In this document: positions 12,824 to 22,945 of the stretch, in pieces
How positions within the stretch are numbered: position 1 is the first letter of the stretch
Layout of the letters: each line of letters opens with the position of its first letter
NCBI GenBank assembly: GCA_022376515.1
Contig: WTXI01000005.1
Coordinates: 806,001-870,000 of the forward strand
Reading direction: 5' to 3'
Length of the DNA: 64,000 nucleotides
From: Lactifluus volemus
Lineage: Eukaryota > Basidiomycota > Agaricomycetes > Russulales > Russulaceae
The notes under the pieces: generated by a model
The model's input: only the letters and a program-made list of their open reading frames with translations
Told to the model about the DNA's origin: nothing
Database searches by the model: none
Program-made: the position numbers and the translations under genes

Positions 12824-13138
12824 GCTGGTGTGGTGACACCTTCAGAATGGACAGAGACGTGTAGTTTTTAATGCTTTGTATATTTTCTTGTAAACACGGA
12901 CATACTTTTGTATGTTGTAGCCAACCATCTATGTTGACCATCTATGATACCAGGGCTTCCGGGCCGCTGGAACCGATATCTTATCGTTTGTCTATCCATG
13001 TCGGTGGTCTCTAGTGACCCGTTTCCCGTTGAAGGTCAGTTTTAGAGTCGCCTATCCCTGGGCCCAATGACAACTCGGACGGAGGTCATTCGCGTGGTAC
13101 AGATCGGCCCAAATGATCACAGACGTTGTCTTACCTGC
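12824..13138. other. Spacer and THI6 promoter region
   Basis: About 315 bp between two tandem plus-strand genes. An in-frame ATG at 13067 lies upstream of the chosen THI6 start, so a slightly longer N-terminus is possible. I looked for the conserved segments of a fungal TPP riboswitch and did not find them. Confidence 0.4.
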
Positions 13139-15223
13139 ATGTCGACAGCGAATCCCAGACGAGAAGTTGATGTCGTCGATCTCTCGCTCTACCTTGTGAC
13201 AGGAAGGCATCTCCTCCCACCTGGAATGGTATTTTTTATCTCTCCAGCCGCTCTTTACTTACAGATTCGCTTTCCAGAGTTACCTCACTTCTCTGGAAGA
13301 GGTCCGTCGCCTATTTCTCCTCCCTTCACAATCTCACTACGATCCAAACGCAGGCTCTTCGGGGTGGAGTCACTGTCGTACAAGTCCGCGAAAAGAACAT
13401 AGAAACAGCCGAGGTGCGCTTGCTAGGCATAAAGTTCACGGCCTCTGAACCCTCAATTAGTTCCTCGAAATAGCCAAAGATACCATAGCGCTATGTTCGC
13501 GCTACCAGGTACCTGTCCTGGTCAACGATCGCGTAGATATTGCGCTTGCGTCTGGTGCCGCAGGTGTGCACCTCGGGCAGACTGACATGCCCTTGGCCAT
13601 CGCACGCCAGCTCCTCCCACCAAGCGCAATTATTGGCATCTCATGCACAACAAAAGAGCACGCGCTCAAGGCAATCGAAGGAGGCGCCGACTATGTCGGT
13701 CTCGGCGCCGTATATGCAACTAGCACAAAGGACGTGAGCGCACCGGGGCGCATATGCGGTATCGCAGGAGCGCGGACGATGCTTGGCGTGTTGAAGGAAC
13801 CGGCGTCAGGGCTGTCGCGATTGGTGACCCCTCTTCTTCCTATTTCGCTCCAATTCTCATGCGCTGTCGTGCGGTTTGCACAGGCGGCATTAAATCGACG
13901 AACCTGCTCCGTACGCTGCATGGCTGTGCGTCTCCTACGGCATTCCCTCGATGGTGTCGCGGTCGTATCAGAAATTATGGCCTCATGCGACCCCCGCGCG
14001 GCCGCTCAGTGCCTCACACAGACGTTCCGTGCTTGGACGGCGGCAGCGTCCCGCGGGCCCACAGGCTTCCTGGTCACGCCCGAACAAAAGGCCCGATACA
14101 CACGTGAAGGAATTGCTGCTGCGGCTGCAGCCCTTGTGGAGACCGTGCGGCGTGTGCGGCCGCTCGTGCACCAGGTGCACCCCACACCCCCCCCCTTCTC
14201 GTCTGCACTTCGCTCGCGCAAGCCCTCTGCTGACTCTAAAGTGCTCTAGATCACAAACAACGTCGTCAAGACGCAATCTGCCAATGTCACGCTCGCGCTT
14301 GGCGGATCACCCATCATGACAGAGGCAGAGACAGAACAAGCAGACCTCGCGCGCATGCCGGGTGGCTTGCTTATCAATTTTGGCACGATCGGTACGCTCG
14401 AAGGGATGCTCGCTGCGGGAAGACATGCGAACCAGAACGGCAAGCCGATCGTATTCGATCCTGTAGGTGTCGGCGCCACCGCGTTCCGACGGACCAGTGC
14501 CGAAGTGAGTCCTTTTCATGTTTCCGGGGAAAACAAAAAAGGGATTTGCCACGCTGATGATCGTGAACGTAATTATAGCGCTACTAGATGCGTGGCAGCC
14601 AACAGTGATCAAGGGCAATGCAGCGGAAATTGGTGCACTCGCAGAATCGAATGAGGTGTGTCGAACCTAATGGTGACTTTCGACGTGTGACTGAAACTGA
14701 TCCAAAGGTTAAAGCCCAAGGCGTGGACAGCCTCGGTGGCTTCAAAGATGCGTCCAATGTCGTACGCTCCCTTGCGCGCACACACCGTTCGTCATCTTTG
14801 TGTTCCAGATGGCAACCTATTTATTGACAGAGATGCGTAGGTTGCATCGTATTACTTTCAGGCCCAATTGACTGCCTATCTGATGGTAGCACTGTCGTGC
14901 GACTGTCAAATGGCCATGAACTCTTAAGCCAGATTACCGGTGCAGGGTGCATTCTCGGTACCGCGATCGCCACCTTCTGCGGTGCTGAAAGCATGGTCGG
15001 ATTGGCATCGGGTCCCATCGAGAGCGTACTCGTGAGAGGGGATATGCTTCTTGCCACTGCTGCTGGCACACTCGCTTTGACCATCGCTGCTCAGCAGGCG
15101 GCTGATAAGGAAGAAGTACGCGGGCCAGGAACATTCTTGCCCGCACTGATAGATGAGCTCGCGGCGTTAACCCCGGATATGATACTGAAAACGGCAAAAA
15201 TCGAGGTTGAAACGGTGTGGTGA
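13139..15223 (+). CDS. THI6: Thiamine-phosphate synthase / hydroxyethylthiazole kinase (bifunctional)
   Basis: This fusion enzyme joins HMP-PP and HET-P to thiamine phosphate and phosphorylates hydroxyethylthiazole. The N-terminal half is a ThiE barrel: LSLYLVTGRHLLPPG, GGVTVVQVREKN, VPVLVNDRVDIALASGAAG, VHLGQTDMP, IIGISCTTKEHALKAIEGG, ADYVGLGAVYATSTK and GVRAVAIGGIKSTN. The C-terminal half is a ThiM kinase: ITNNVVKTQSANVTLALGG, PIVFDPVGVGATAFRR, QPTVIKGNAAEIGAL and the ATP/catalytic-Cys loop QITGAGCILGTAIATF. Introns are clear at the ends of SLEE and TAE, after IGG's first base (about 13819-13888), after VHQ (14178-14249) and elsewhere. Frame breaks near 13791-13798, around 13950 and at 14577-14580 each need a small indel. 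They may be sequence errors; if real, the kinase-proximal half of the synthase would be lost. TGA at 15221-15223. Confidence 0.9.
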
Positions 15224-15353
15224 TGGACACCGGACGGTTCTAATGGAAAGTGCACGTGGGAAGTACATAACACGTGATAGTTTGCACGTATTCAAAACTT
15301 TGAGTTCTTCATTCACGAGAATATAAGCACAACACCATGTACATAAAATTCGT

Positions 15354-16784
15354 CTACGCTCCAATTTTGCGTACAGTTTGATTGGGCGTGTCCAGAATGT
15401 GTGGGAACGGCATGGCCTCGGTGGGTTGTAACCAGTTCTTATCGTCATACACAGCGTAGGGTGGAGATTCAATCATGTGAAATGTGTATGCAAAGCGAGT
15501 TCTGTCACTCGTATTGCGCTCGGATCTGTGAAGTACCGAGCCGTGGATGAGGACCAGGTCGCCTGCGCCAAAATAGCTTAATCGCAGGCTACGAGCCGCT
15601 GGTGGGGATCAGCTCACTCACCGGGTTTACATTCTTCCAGAACATAGTCGCCTGTAGGTGTTGATGTGTGTTTGTGATCTAAAAGTTGTTCAAAGCCCGT
15701 TCCTCCAGAAGGCAGACGAACGAAGCGCTTCGTGATTGGCGCGGTCAGATGCGACCCAGGAAGGAAGGACAGGGCGCCATTCTCTTGAGTGCATTGTTCC
15801 AAGGCGATCCAGAACCCAAGCGCACTGGGCGGTGAGGTGTACTTGCGGCGTATCAGTGGCGTTGGATGGAAATAACAAAGTCAGACGACACACAAGGAAG
15901 GTCTGTGGTTGAGATGGTTCTAACAGTTGATGGTACCAAGAAATTAGATACTTACGAGTCGTTGTGCTCGGGGACTATTAACACCACATGAGCAGGGAAG
16001 TCGACGAAGGAACAACACTGATGAACGGTACCTTCTCCACCGATCTGGGGTTGTTTGGTGATGATCATAGACTGTAAAGCTGGGGTATGGCAGTAATTCC
16101 GTTGGGGTCGGGGAAAATTCGTAATCACCAAGGATAGGTCGCCTACCTACTGGATCATGATGGAATCGTAAATCGCGCACAAGACAACGAAGTTTGTCGT
16201 TTTGCAATGTGGCGCGTCCAAAGACGGGATCTAGTTGATGCAGGGCTGGGATCATGTAACCTTAGGAAGGAGGTAACACAAGGAAGGCAAAACAAAATAG
16301 AGACCGTGACCAATTTTGTTGACAGCCCTTTGTTTGTCGCGCGTCAAGTGTCCACTGTCATCGATGGCATCTTTTTCGAGGAAGTAGCGGATTTTATCGC
16401 CAGACGTAAGGAAGTAGTCGTCACCAATGTGATCGTTGTCACCTGTGGTGAATTTGGTCTGACAGACATTGGTGAGGCAGCCTTGTAAGAAAGGGTGAGT
16501 AAGCATACGAGGGGGTGATCCTGTAAGCTGAATTCATCAAGGAGCTCCTTGGAGCGGACCAATAGTTCTTCCGTTTCGTTAGGAGCCAGGAACTTAGGAA
16601 TAACGAGATAGCTGTCATAGATTTAATTGAGGAAGTCAACGACAAAGATTTGTCCCCACAAACCCGTTTCTGTGAAACTTGAGTTCGGTGTTAGGATGAG
16701 CGGACCGGTTAAAATGAGAGACGCTAGTATATATACTAATTCAATTTGATCCGATGTGAGAAAGTTGAGGTTGTCTGGAGGCAT
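15354..16784 (-). CDS. Phytanoyl-CoA dioxygenase (PhyH) family protein, PHYHD1-like
   Basis: A non-haem Fe(II)/2-oxoglutarate oxygenase-like protein. Start MPPDNLNFLTSDQIE is at 16784. Then come YLVIPKFLAPNETEELLVRS (about 16565-16620), GDDYFLTSGDKIRYFLEKDA, RAVNKIGHGYMIPALHQLDP, VRDLRFHHDPV, MIITKQPQIGGEGTVH, PSALGFWIALEQCTQENG, ALSFLPGSHLTAPI, and after an intron (about 15560-15620) GDLVLIHGSVLHRSERNTSD and an end at TVRKIGA. This order and the blocks SGDKIR/FLE and SALGFWIALE are close to PHYHD1, whose substrate is unknown. The C-terminal metal His and 2-oxoglutarate-binding Arg are likely in LIHGSVLHRSERN. The first metal motif (His-x-Asp) after GEGTVH is hidden by uncertain splicing near 15950-16020, so I cannot confirm it. 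The family call is firm; exon edges in the middle are not. Confidence 0.85.
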
Positions 16785-17229
16785 TTTGGAAAAGTAGAAA
16801 CGCCACCAAAGAGACCTTTGTGAGAATGCGGCGATGAGGCGCTGAGCGTGGGGGGTCGTGACCTCGAAGCCCGGCATGTTGCTTCTCCAAAGAAACCCAA
16901 CTGAAGGGCGGAGCGCCCATTCTACAACATATAAGTTAACAAGATCCGAAGTACGTTGAGTAGACGACCTCATTCCTCCTATCCTTTCAACTATGGCTTG
17001 CATCCCAACCCCTCTCTCCTTATCAGCAGGTAACGAGCCCAACGGTGCTCTTGCTCCCCCTTGTTCAACGTGGCATCGCCTCGCGTTTTCTCACTCTATC
17101 TCCAATCAACTGGCGCTGGCTCCGAGCCAGGATACAGTTCAAATACTCCTCGTGGAAGACAATCTGTCATCTCACGAACATGTACGCTATACGTCCTTAT
17201 CACCCTTGGACGTAGCTGAGTATCCCGCC
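16785..17229. other. Divergent promoter region
   Basis: This region lies between the PhyH-type gene and the F-box gene and should hold both promoters. It contains an open frame from an ATG at 16993 in frame with the F-box start at 17230. That frame has no similarity I recognise, so I did not use it, but an N-terminal extension of the F-box protein cannot be excluded. Confidence 0.4.
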
Positions 17230-18580
17230 ATGCCCCGAAACACAGATTCAACCAGGTGAGACTCCCTATGGGCTGTTCTATACAATCATTCACACCGTTC
17301 ACAGAAAGTTCACTGTTACGACTGCCTATCGAGGTCCTTGACGAGATCTTCTCCTATGCCAAACCTCAACCCTCGCCAGACTTGCTCTCGTGTGCCACAC
17401 ATTCGAAGAAGTAGCCACGCGCTTACTCTATCGCCATATACCTGCCTTATCGTTATCTCTCACCACGCGCTGTCTCGAGACTTTGGTCTCCAAACCATCT
17501 CTCGCGGCGCATACGCGAACATGGGAGATTGGTGACACCAGCTTTCTCGACGCCAGTCGTAAGGGACGCCTCTCTCCGACATTCTTTAGGCTCCTCCAGG
17601 GGGCGCTCCACAACACGCATCGACTCACCGAACTCGCCTTCCTCCTAAATGGCGCGACGTCCCACGTGTTGCTCGATGCACCATTCAGGCTTACAAAGCT
17701 CACTGCATACTGCGACTTTGACGCGACATTTGCAAGCTGGTTAACGGAGCAAACAAGCCTACGCACTGCCATTTTTTGTGGAAACTTTACGTCAGGTGTC
17801 ACGCTCCCCTCGGATGCTTTGCCTTCGCTGCGACGCGTCGCGGCTGCCCCACTCACGCTCGCGTGCGTTGTGCCTGGCAGGCCTGTTCGCGAGGTTGACC
17901 TGTGCCTCGTGCATCCGTGGTCCCTCAGCCGTGACGTACTACACAAGGCGATCCGCACCATCGCCTCCTCGACGGGCCCACTGGACTCACTCAAGATCAT
18001 CTCTCACCTTGCCGAGCCAACAGAGACGGTCCTATCTGCACTGGAGGCCATCCCCTCCACCCTGAAATCGATTTCAAAGCTCGCGTTGCATGCTGTGAGC
18101 GGTTCGATCACCAACGTGCGTACTTCACCGACCACCGACCTCTATCCTATCTGATTCCTTCGTCTCAATATTTAGGACATCCTCGCGGGACTGCCTCCTA
18201 TCCTTTCCCAATTCGCCGGCCTGAAATCTCTCACGCTCTTTTCCAAGAATAAATCTGACGCTCTGCACGTGGCAGCTAGCTTGCGCACACTCGCCGCAAC
18301 GTGGCGCGCCACGTGTGTGTCTCTCGAGTGCGTCACGTTCGCGGACGCTACGTACGTGCATCACCAGAGCCACGGTTGGGTCACGACGCGCGACCTCGCA
18401 GAGCTGCTCACAGTGCGCGAACAGTCGCTACAACATCACACCGTGGAGCTGTGCAAGCAAGAGGTGGCGCTCGACTACGAGAGACGTGCTGTGCAGGGCA
18501 CCCGCGAGTCGACCCGTGTTTTGACATCGGAGCTTTTGCAGCGACAGGGCGGTGCATCCGTCGTCACGATTGCCGCATGA
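17230..18580 (+). CDS. F-box domain protein
   Basis: The N-terminal F-box reads SSLLRLPIEVLDEIFSYAKP, then STLARLALVCHTFEEVATRL, the usual LP.E.L..I layout of agaricomycete F-box proteins. These bind Skp1 and recruit substrates to SCF ubiquitin ligases. A first short exon (from ATG 17230) is joined by an intron ending at about 17305. The long exon (to about 18116) has repeated Leu-rich helical stretches (LTELAFLLNG, LRTAIFCGNF, LKIISHLAEP) suggestive of degenerate leucine-rich repeats. A last exon starts at about 18175 (DILAGLPPILSQFAGLKSLT) and ends at TGA 18578-18580. At about 17361-17370 the F-box frame breaks and is restored by one base. The substrate is unknown. Confidence 0.78.
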
Positions 18581-19826
18581 CAGGAGAAAGACATCAGGTC
18601 GTGTGTGTGAATTTGGTCACGAAGGGACCCAGTTTATCATCATCTGCATCACGAATCTCAGGAAAACAAAGCTTTTACGATATGTGTGTTTGTACAGTAT
18701 TTGTATTATGACGAACGGTCCATTTTAGGTACAACGAAGAATGAAATAAGGAAAAGGATACCCACTTGTACGTGATACGGCCAGGAAAAACCTAGGAGAT
18801 GCTTCGATCGAGCTCAAAAGGCGACAGGTGAGCGAAACTAAGGCGTGCAACATCACTATTACGAGCGAGTGGACGTGATTGAACCCCATCAAGTTCTAGG
18901 CTGATGACGAGACCAGAATGATCACGATTGATTTTGTTCTGATTCGGGGGTTAATTAAACCCGGTACATTGTTGCTCCTTTGTGCCCAAACGGACTTGCC
19001 AGTGATGTTACAGGTATGATGATGGGGAGTACAGCAAATTGACGGAAATACCAATGGTCCGTCGCGTGGGCACTCCATGTCCAGTGTGGACCTTTCGGTT
19101 CGGCACTCAACAGTCCACGGGACATTAGTGTAAAAAAAAACAAAAAGGTTTTTAACAAAAGGGATAGACGAGTTAAAAATTCTACGTTTATCGACGGAGA
19201 TCCGAAGGAGGTTCAATTTTTACGGTTGAGCGGCGATAGTAGACAAACAAAAAAAAAAAAAAAGCACGAACAAGCGGGGACTGAAAAATTTGCCTCTTGA
19301 AGTGCGTCCCGGCCCCCTGGCCCAACTCGCTGCAGCAAATAAGGTGTCGTCGGAATATGAGCGGATGTATATTTTGTTCATTCATTGATACCACGCGGAC
19401 ATTAATCGATGTCAGACCCGAGGACTTACGGTACCTTAAACTAAGGCGAGGTCGCGTGGTAGGCAGGAAATTTATCGGAATTATTACCACCACCTGACTT
19501 CCTCCCTCGGAACTTACTTATAGAGATGCGCGGGTGAACAAGCCATGTCTGGAATGCGGAACGCATGGTAAGCGGTCCTTACTGCGCACTGCATGTCATG
19601 AAGCAGTGATTTTCCACGGATATATGATCCGGATCAACACAGAGAGTTTTGCACGAGCACGACATATTCAGGATACGGTACTCGATTCGCTTGTTATCGT
19701 TTCAGACCCTAGTTACTCATATCATCCGCCGCATGATCAACGATCCTTATCCTCACAAAGTGCTAGCGATACAAAATGTAGTAGAAAACCGTGTATACAT
19801 CATCCCCGAATTTAGAGGCCTTCCAT
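18581..19826. other. Convergent intergenic region
   Basis: About 1.25 kb between the F-box gene and the end of the Rap1-like gene. It is AT-richer than its flanks, with an A15 run at about 19248-19263 and an A9 run at about 19132-19140. Open frames on both strands are short and unlike any protein I know. No RNA gene was recognised. Confidence 0.5.
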
Positions 19827-22385
19827 TCACGACTCAGATGCGGGGTCTGGCTCATCAATATAATGCCCTTCGCCAAGCCGCTGGATAAGGTGGTCAATTT
19901 TTTGCTTATGGATCCTGTGGTGCTCCTGCCAGCCCTTCCACGGGTGATGTGGATGCTCGGAGATCGTCAGTAAACAATGAGGGTAAAAAATGGCCTACAA
20001 GCGGACTAACCAAACGACCGAATGCCTGGAATATTTTATCCGATGTACCATCGGGCTTGTTAAAGAAAAACTTTGCCAACAACACATCGTCTGCACGGCT
20101 GTAGCGCATCTTCTTTTCCGGAGCTTGTGGAAGCGGGTCGTCATTCTCGGTATGGTTAAGCTCGTGCTTGTGTCTACGGTAAAATTTCATCCAAGAAGCT
20201 CGCGAATGGTGCGGCGCCTACACGACCGACGTCATCACTACGCTAAACGATAACGGGACATGTAATCACCTTCTGAGCAATTTCTTTCCAAAATGCGACC
20301 ATGTCGAGCTTGCCTTGAGATCTGCGCGGAAGCATTGACACCAACATCAGCCTGTGCACTCTCACTACTCACTACGACTCACTTCTTTTTGTAGTCCAAT
20401 AACTTGATTAAGAACGCCACATCCTCATCCGTAAATGCAACACCTTTGCCTGTCGTACTTCTGAACAAGGCCCTCGGAGGCGTTGGCGAGCGTGAGCGTT
20501 GCCCATTATTGGTCTCTGCACGAACACGTTCCCGAATGTTGATGATACCATTAGAACCAGGACCAGCAGCGACAGCCTGGGCGGGCACAGCGCCGTCCAC
20601 TGCCTCGCCATCATCGCTCATGTTGCTGTTCATGGCATAGCCACCGAGGCGAATCTGATGCTTGTTACAGTAACGGCGCCACGAGTAAAAACTGCGCCTC
20701 TATGAGTGACATAGCGACCACACGGAATAAGACCTACGTGTGATGAGGGGCCTGATGTACGATTTCAATACCTCAAGAAGGTATGAACGAGCAAGAAACG
20801 CACCTTCACGGCGACTCTTTCACAGATCTCCCTCAAACTCAGGACAAGTCCTTGCGCCACACAATAATCAATATATTTTTTCAAGTACTCGATGTCCTCG
20901 TGCGTGAAAAGGTTCCCGCCATATGTACTCTTGACAACCCGTGACGGCGGTGTAGGGGAACGCGCGTCGGGATTGCGTCGGTTTACTAGAGCGGAAGCGG
21001 GAGGAGCGGGAGTAGGCTAGACTATGGTCAGTTGAGATAGGGACGAAGAATCGCGTGGAATAACCAGAGTTCGTGTGCGTTTGCGTCCCCGTGGTAGATC
21101 GACAGTTTCGGTAGGCGGAGGCGACGGGTCATTAGATGGACCGCTTTCGGGCATGTAAGGTTGTGGGTAAGACGATGGGTCGTACTGCATTTCGTGTCGT
21201 GAGTAAGATTTGATGCGGCGAAAGGATGACACACATACCCCTTGCGCAAAGTACTGTTCTGAACTCCATGCTTGGTCAGGGTACTCGTAACCTGGTGCTG
21301 GCGGTGGTCCTGCGGGCTGATACGTTGGATCCCAGGTATCATCACGATACGGACCTCTTGGTTGGATCACCTGCTGCGGTAGATGGCCTTGGGTTTGCTC
21401 AGGAGCAATACCGTTGGGTGCATGCCACGTTTGAGGTGGGGCAGCTGACGAAGGGTGAATCGGACGGGCAGCGGGCTGAAGCTGGGTCTGGTAGGCCTGG
21501 TATGCAAAGGGAGCAGCAGCTGGCTCAACCGATTGCATCGGCTGGGGAAGCTGGGTTTGAAACGCTTCAGGGTTTTGTACGACTTGAGGGACAGCAGGTG
21601 GTGCTGGAGGTTGCTGCCTTGACGGACCAGCCGTCTGAGCCATGATACCTGGAGGGAGAATAGATGCTGGGGCAGGAGGGGGGACAGGTGGAGCCGGTGG
21701 GCGTACTCTGTAGATGAGCTTGTAGGGTTGGCTGGGACGACTTGAATTGGAACTCACTGCTCGTTGCCCGTCACCTTACAGCCAGCGAAGTTATTCACGA
21801 AAGTTTGAAGGGCACTTGCTTTGACACACTCGTGCACCCAAAGGGCATCCAGAACGACCTTGCCTTTCTTTCCGATGTATTGACGATACAGATTCTGTCC
21901 AGACTCTGTGTGTGGGTTTACTGGTTGCCATAAGCCATGAGTATGGTGATATATGCGAGGGAAACGGGACGACATGCTCTCATACCTAAGATGTAATTGA
22001 CCCCACTGTACGAGTTAGCGACAGTGCCTCCATTTTTCTAGCAACGGATAAAGTGAGAAAGACTGGTGCAAGCACGTAAAAGAAATACGGAAGAACACAT
22101 CCCCAGTACCAATAGCGCTTTTCGGCGCGTCTTTGAAAAAAGAAAAAAGCGCCAACATGCTCCTAAACATATGCGAGCAACACTTACCGTGATAATGTCG
22201 ACGACACGGTCATGGTCGGGAACGTCCTTGTGAACGTACATGGCTAGAGGGGTACCCATCATGGGTTCCAAAAAGAGGCCATGTTCTGCAATGTCTGGGT
22301 TCGCACTTTGATCTCTCTGTTGCTGCTGCTGCTGTTGTTGTTGCTGTTGCTGAACGCGAGGGTGGGTTGAATGAGCCGGTGCCAT
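19827..22385 (-). CDS. Rap1-like protein: BRCT domain plus three Myb-type repeats
   Basis: The N-terminus (ATG at 22385) has a 12-residue Gln tract, then a BRCT domain: GLFLEPMMGTPLAMYVHKD, NGGTVANSYSGVNYIL, GKKGKVVLDALWVHECVKA. A Pro/Gln/Ala-rich linker follows (about 21757-20960). Next are three Myb-like units. Unit 1 (about 20930-20650) runs GGNLFTHEDIEYLKKYIDYC to APHHT and YSWRRYCNKHQIR. Unit 2 (about 20500-20160) runs KGVAFTDEDVAFLIKLLDYK to APHHSRASWMKFYRRHKHEL. Unit 3 (about 20110-19860) runs MRYSRADDVLLAKFFFNKPD to HPHHPWKGWQEHHRIHKQK. BRCT plus Rap1-type Myb domains define Rap1, a telomere/shelterin or promoter-binding protein. I see no C-terminal RCT domain; the protein ends soon after unit 3 (stop 19827-19829). 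Each unit has a phase-0 intron just before the PHH motif. DNA binding and telomere role are inferred. Confidence 0.75.
22318..22353 (-). repeat. CAG/CAA repeat coding for a 12-Gln tract
   Basis: A run of CAG and CAA codons (read on the minus strand) encodes twelve consecutive Gln near residue 13 of the Rap1-like protein. The mixed codons suggest a moderately old repeat. Such tracts vary in length between strains. Confidence 0.8.
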
Positions 22386-22945
22386 GGGTCTCGGCGAGGA
22401 GGGACAGTCGTAAGGGCGAGTCCCCTGTCACTGAATCGCCACTTTAGAGCGGACTTTGAATATCAGCCACCAGAAGTGTACTAGGGCAGATTAAGGACAC
22501 CGTCGGTACAAAAAAAACGAACATCACGTCACTTAAAGAACCCGCCTAGCCTTAAACTATCACTATTATGATACCCCAAAGTAAACAGACCAACTTGCTG
22601 CAAAGCGATGATCGGGGGAGGAAGGTATACAACAAGATGGGGATATTTATTTTATAGTTGGATGGTTGGGGGCTCGGTCTCGGGGGAGAGTTATGAGAAC
22701 GGCGGAAGACCGGAGACCAGGTCCTCGGGGATAATTAAATAAAATAAAATAAAAAATTGATATGAATATAAGTCTAGTCGGGGTGTGAAAAGTGGGGGGG
22801 GGTACAGGTGCAGACAACAGACGGTTACAGCTTCCAGAAGCAGACAGACCGTCTCTCTCTCTTTCTCATTCCCCTCTCCCTCGCCGACGACCTCTACCCT
22901 CGGGGACCTTCTCATTCCTCCTCTTTCTCCTCATCACCGTTTACC
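22386..22945. other. Divergent promoter region of the Rap1-like gene and CDC24
   Basis: This 0.56-kb region separates two divergent starts. It contains AT-rich patches (22650-22670 and 22735-22770) and a long pyrimidine-rich tract (about 22845-22945) directly before the CDC24 ATG, typical of strongly expressed fungal genes. No gene is seen. Confidence 0.5.

Noticed and set aside
12900..13150. Possible TPP riboswitch upstream of THI6
   Set aside because: I found no paired conserved segments of the THI-element in the 5' flank or first intron; fungal THI6 genes usually lack one.
13139..15223. THI6 as a pseudogene
   Set aside because: The frame breaks are small indels like those in neighbouring essential genes, while splice sites and active-site motifs of both domains are intact, so sequence error is the simpler reading.
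18896..19500. Minus-strand frames of about 100 codons
   Set aside because: Located in a convergent AT-rich spacer with poly-A tracts, with no similarity or splice structure.
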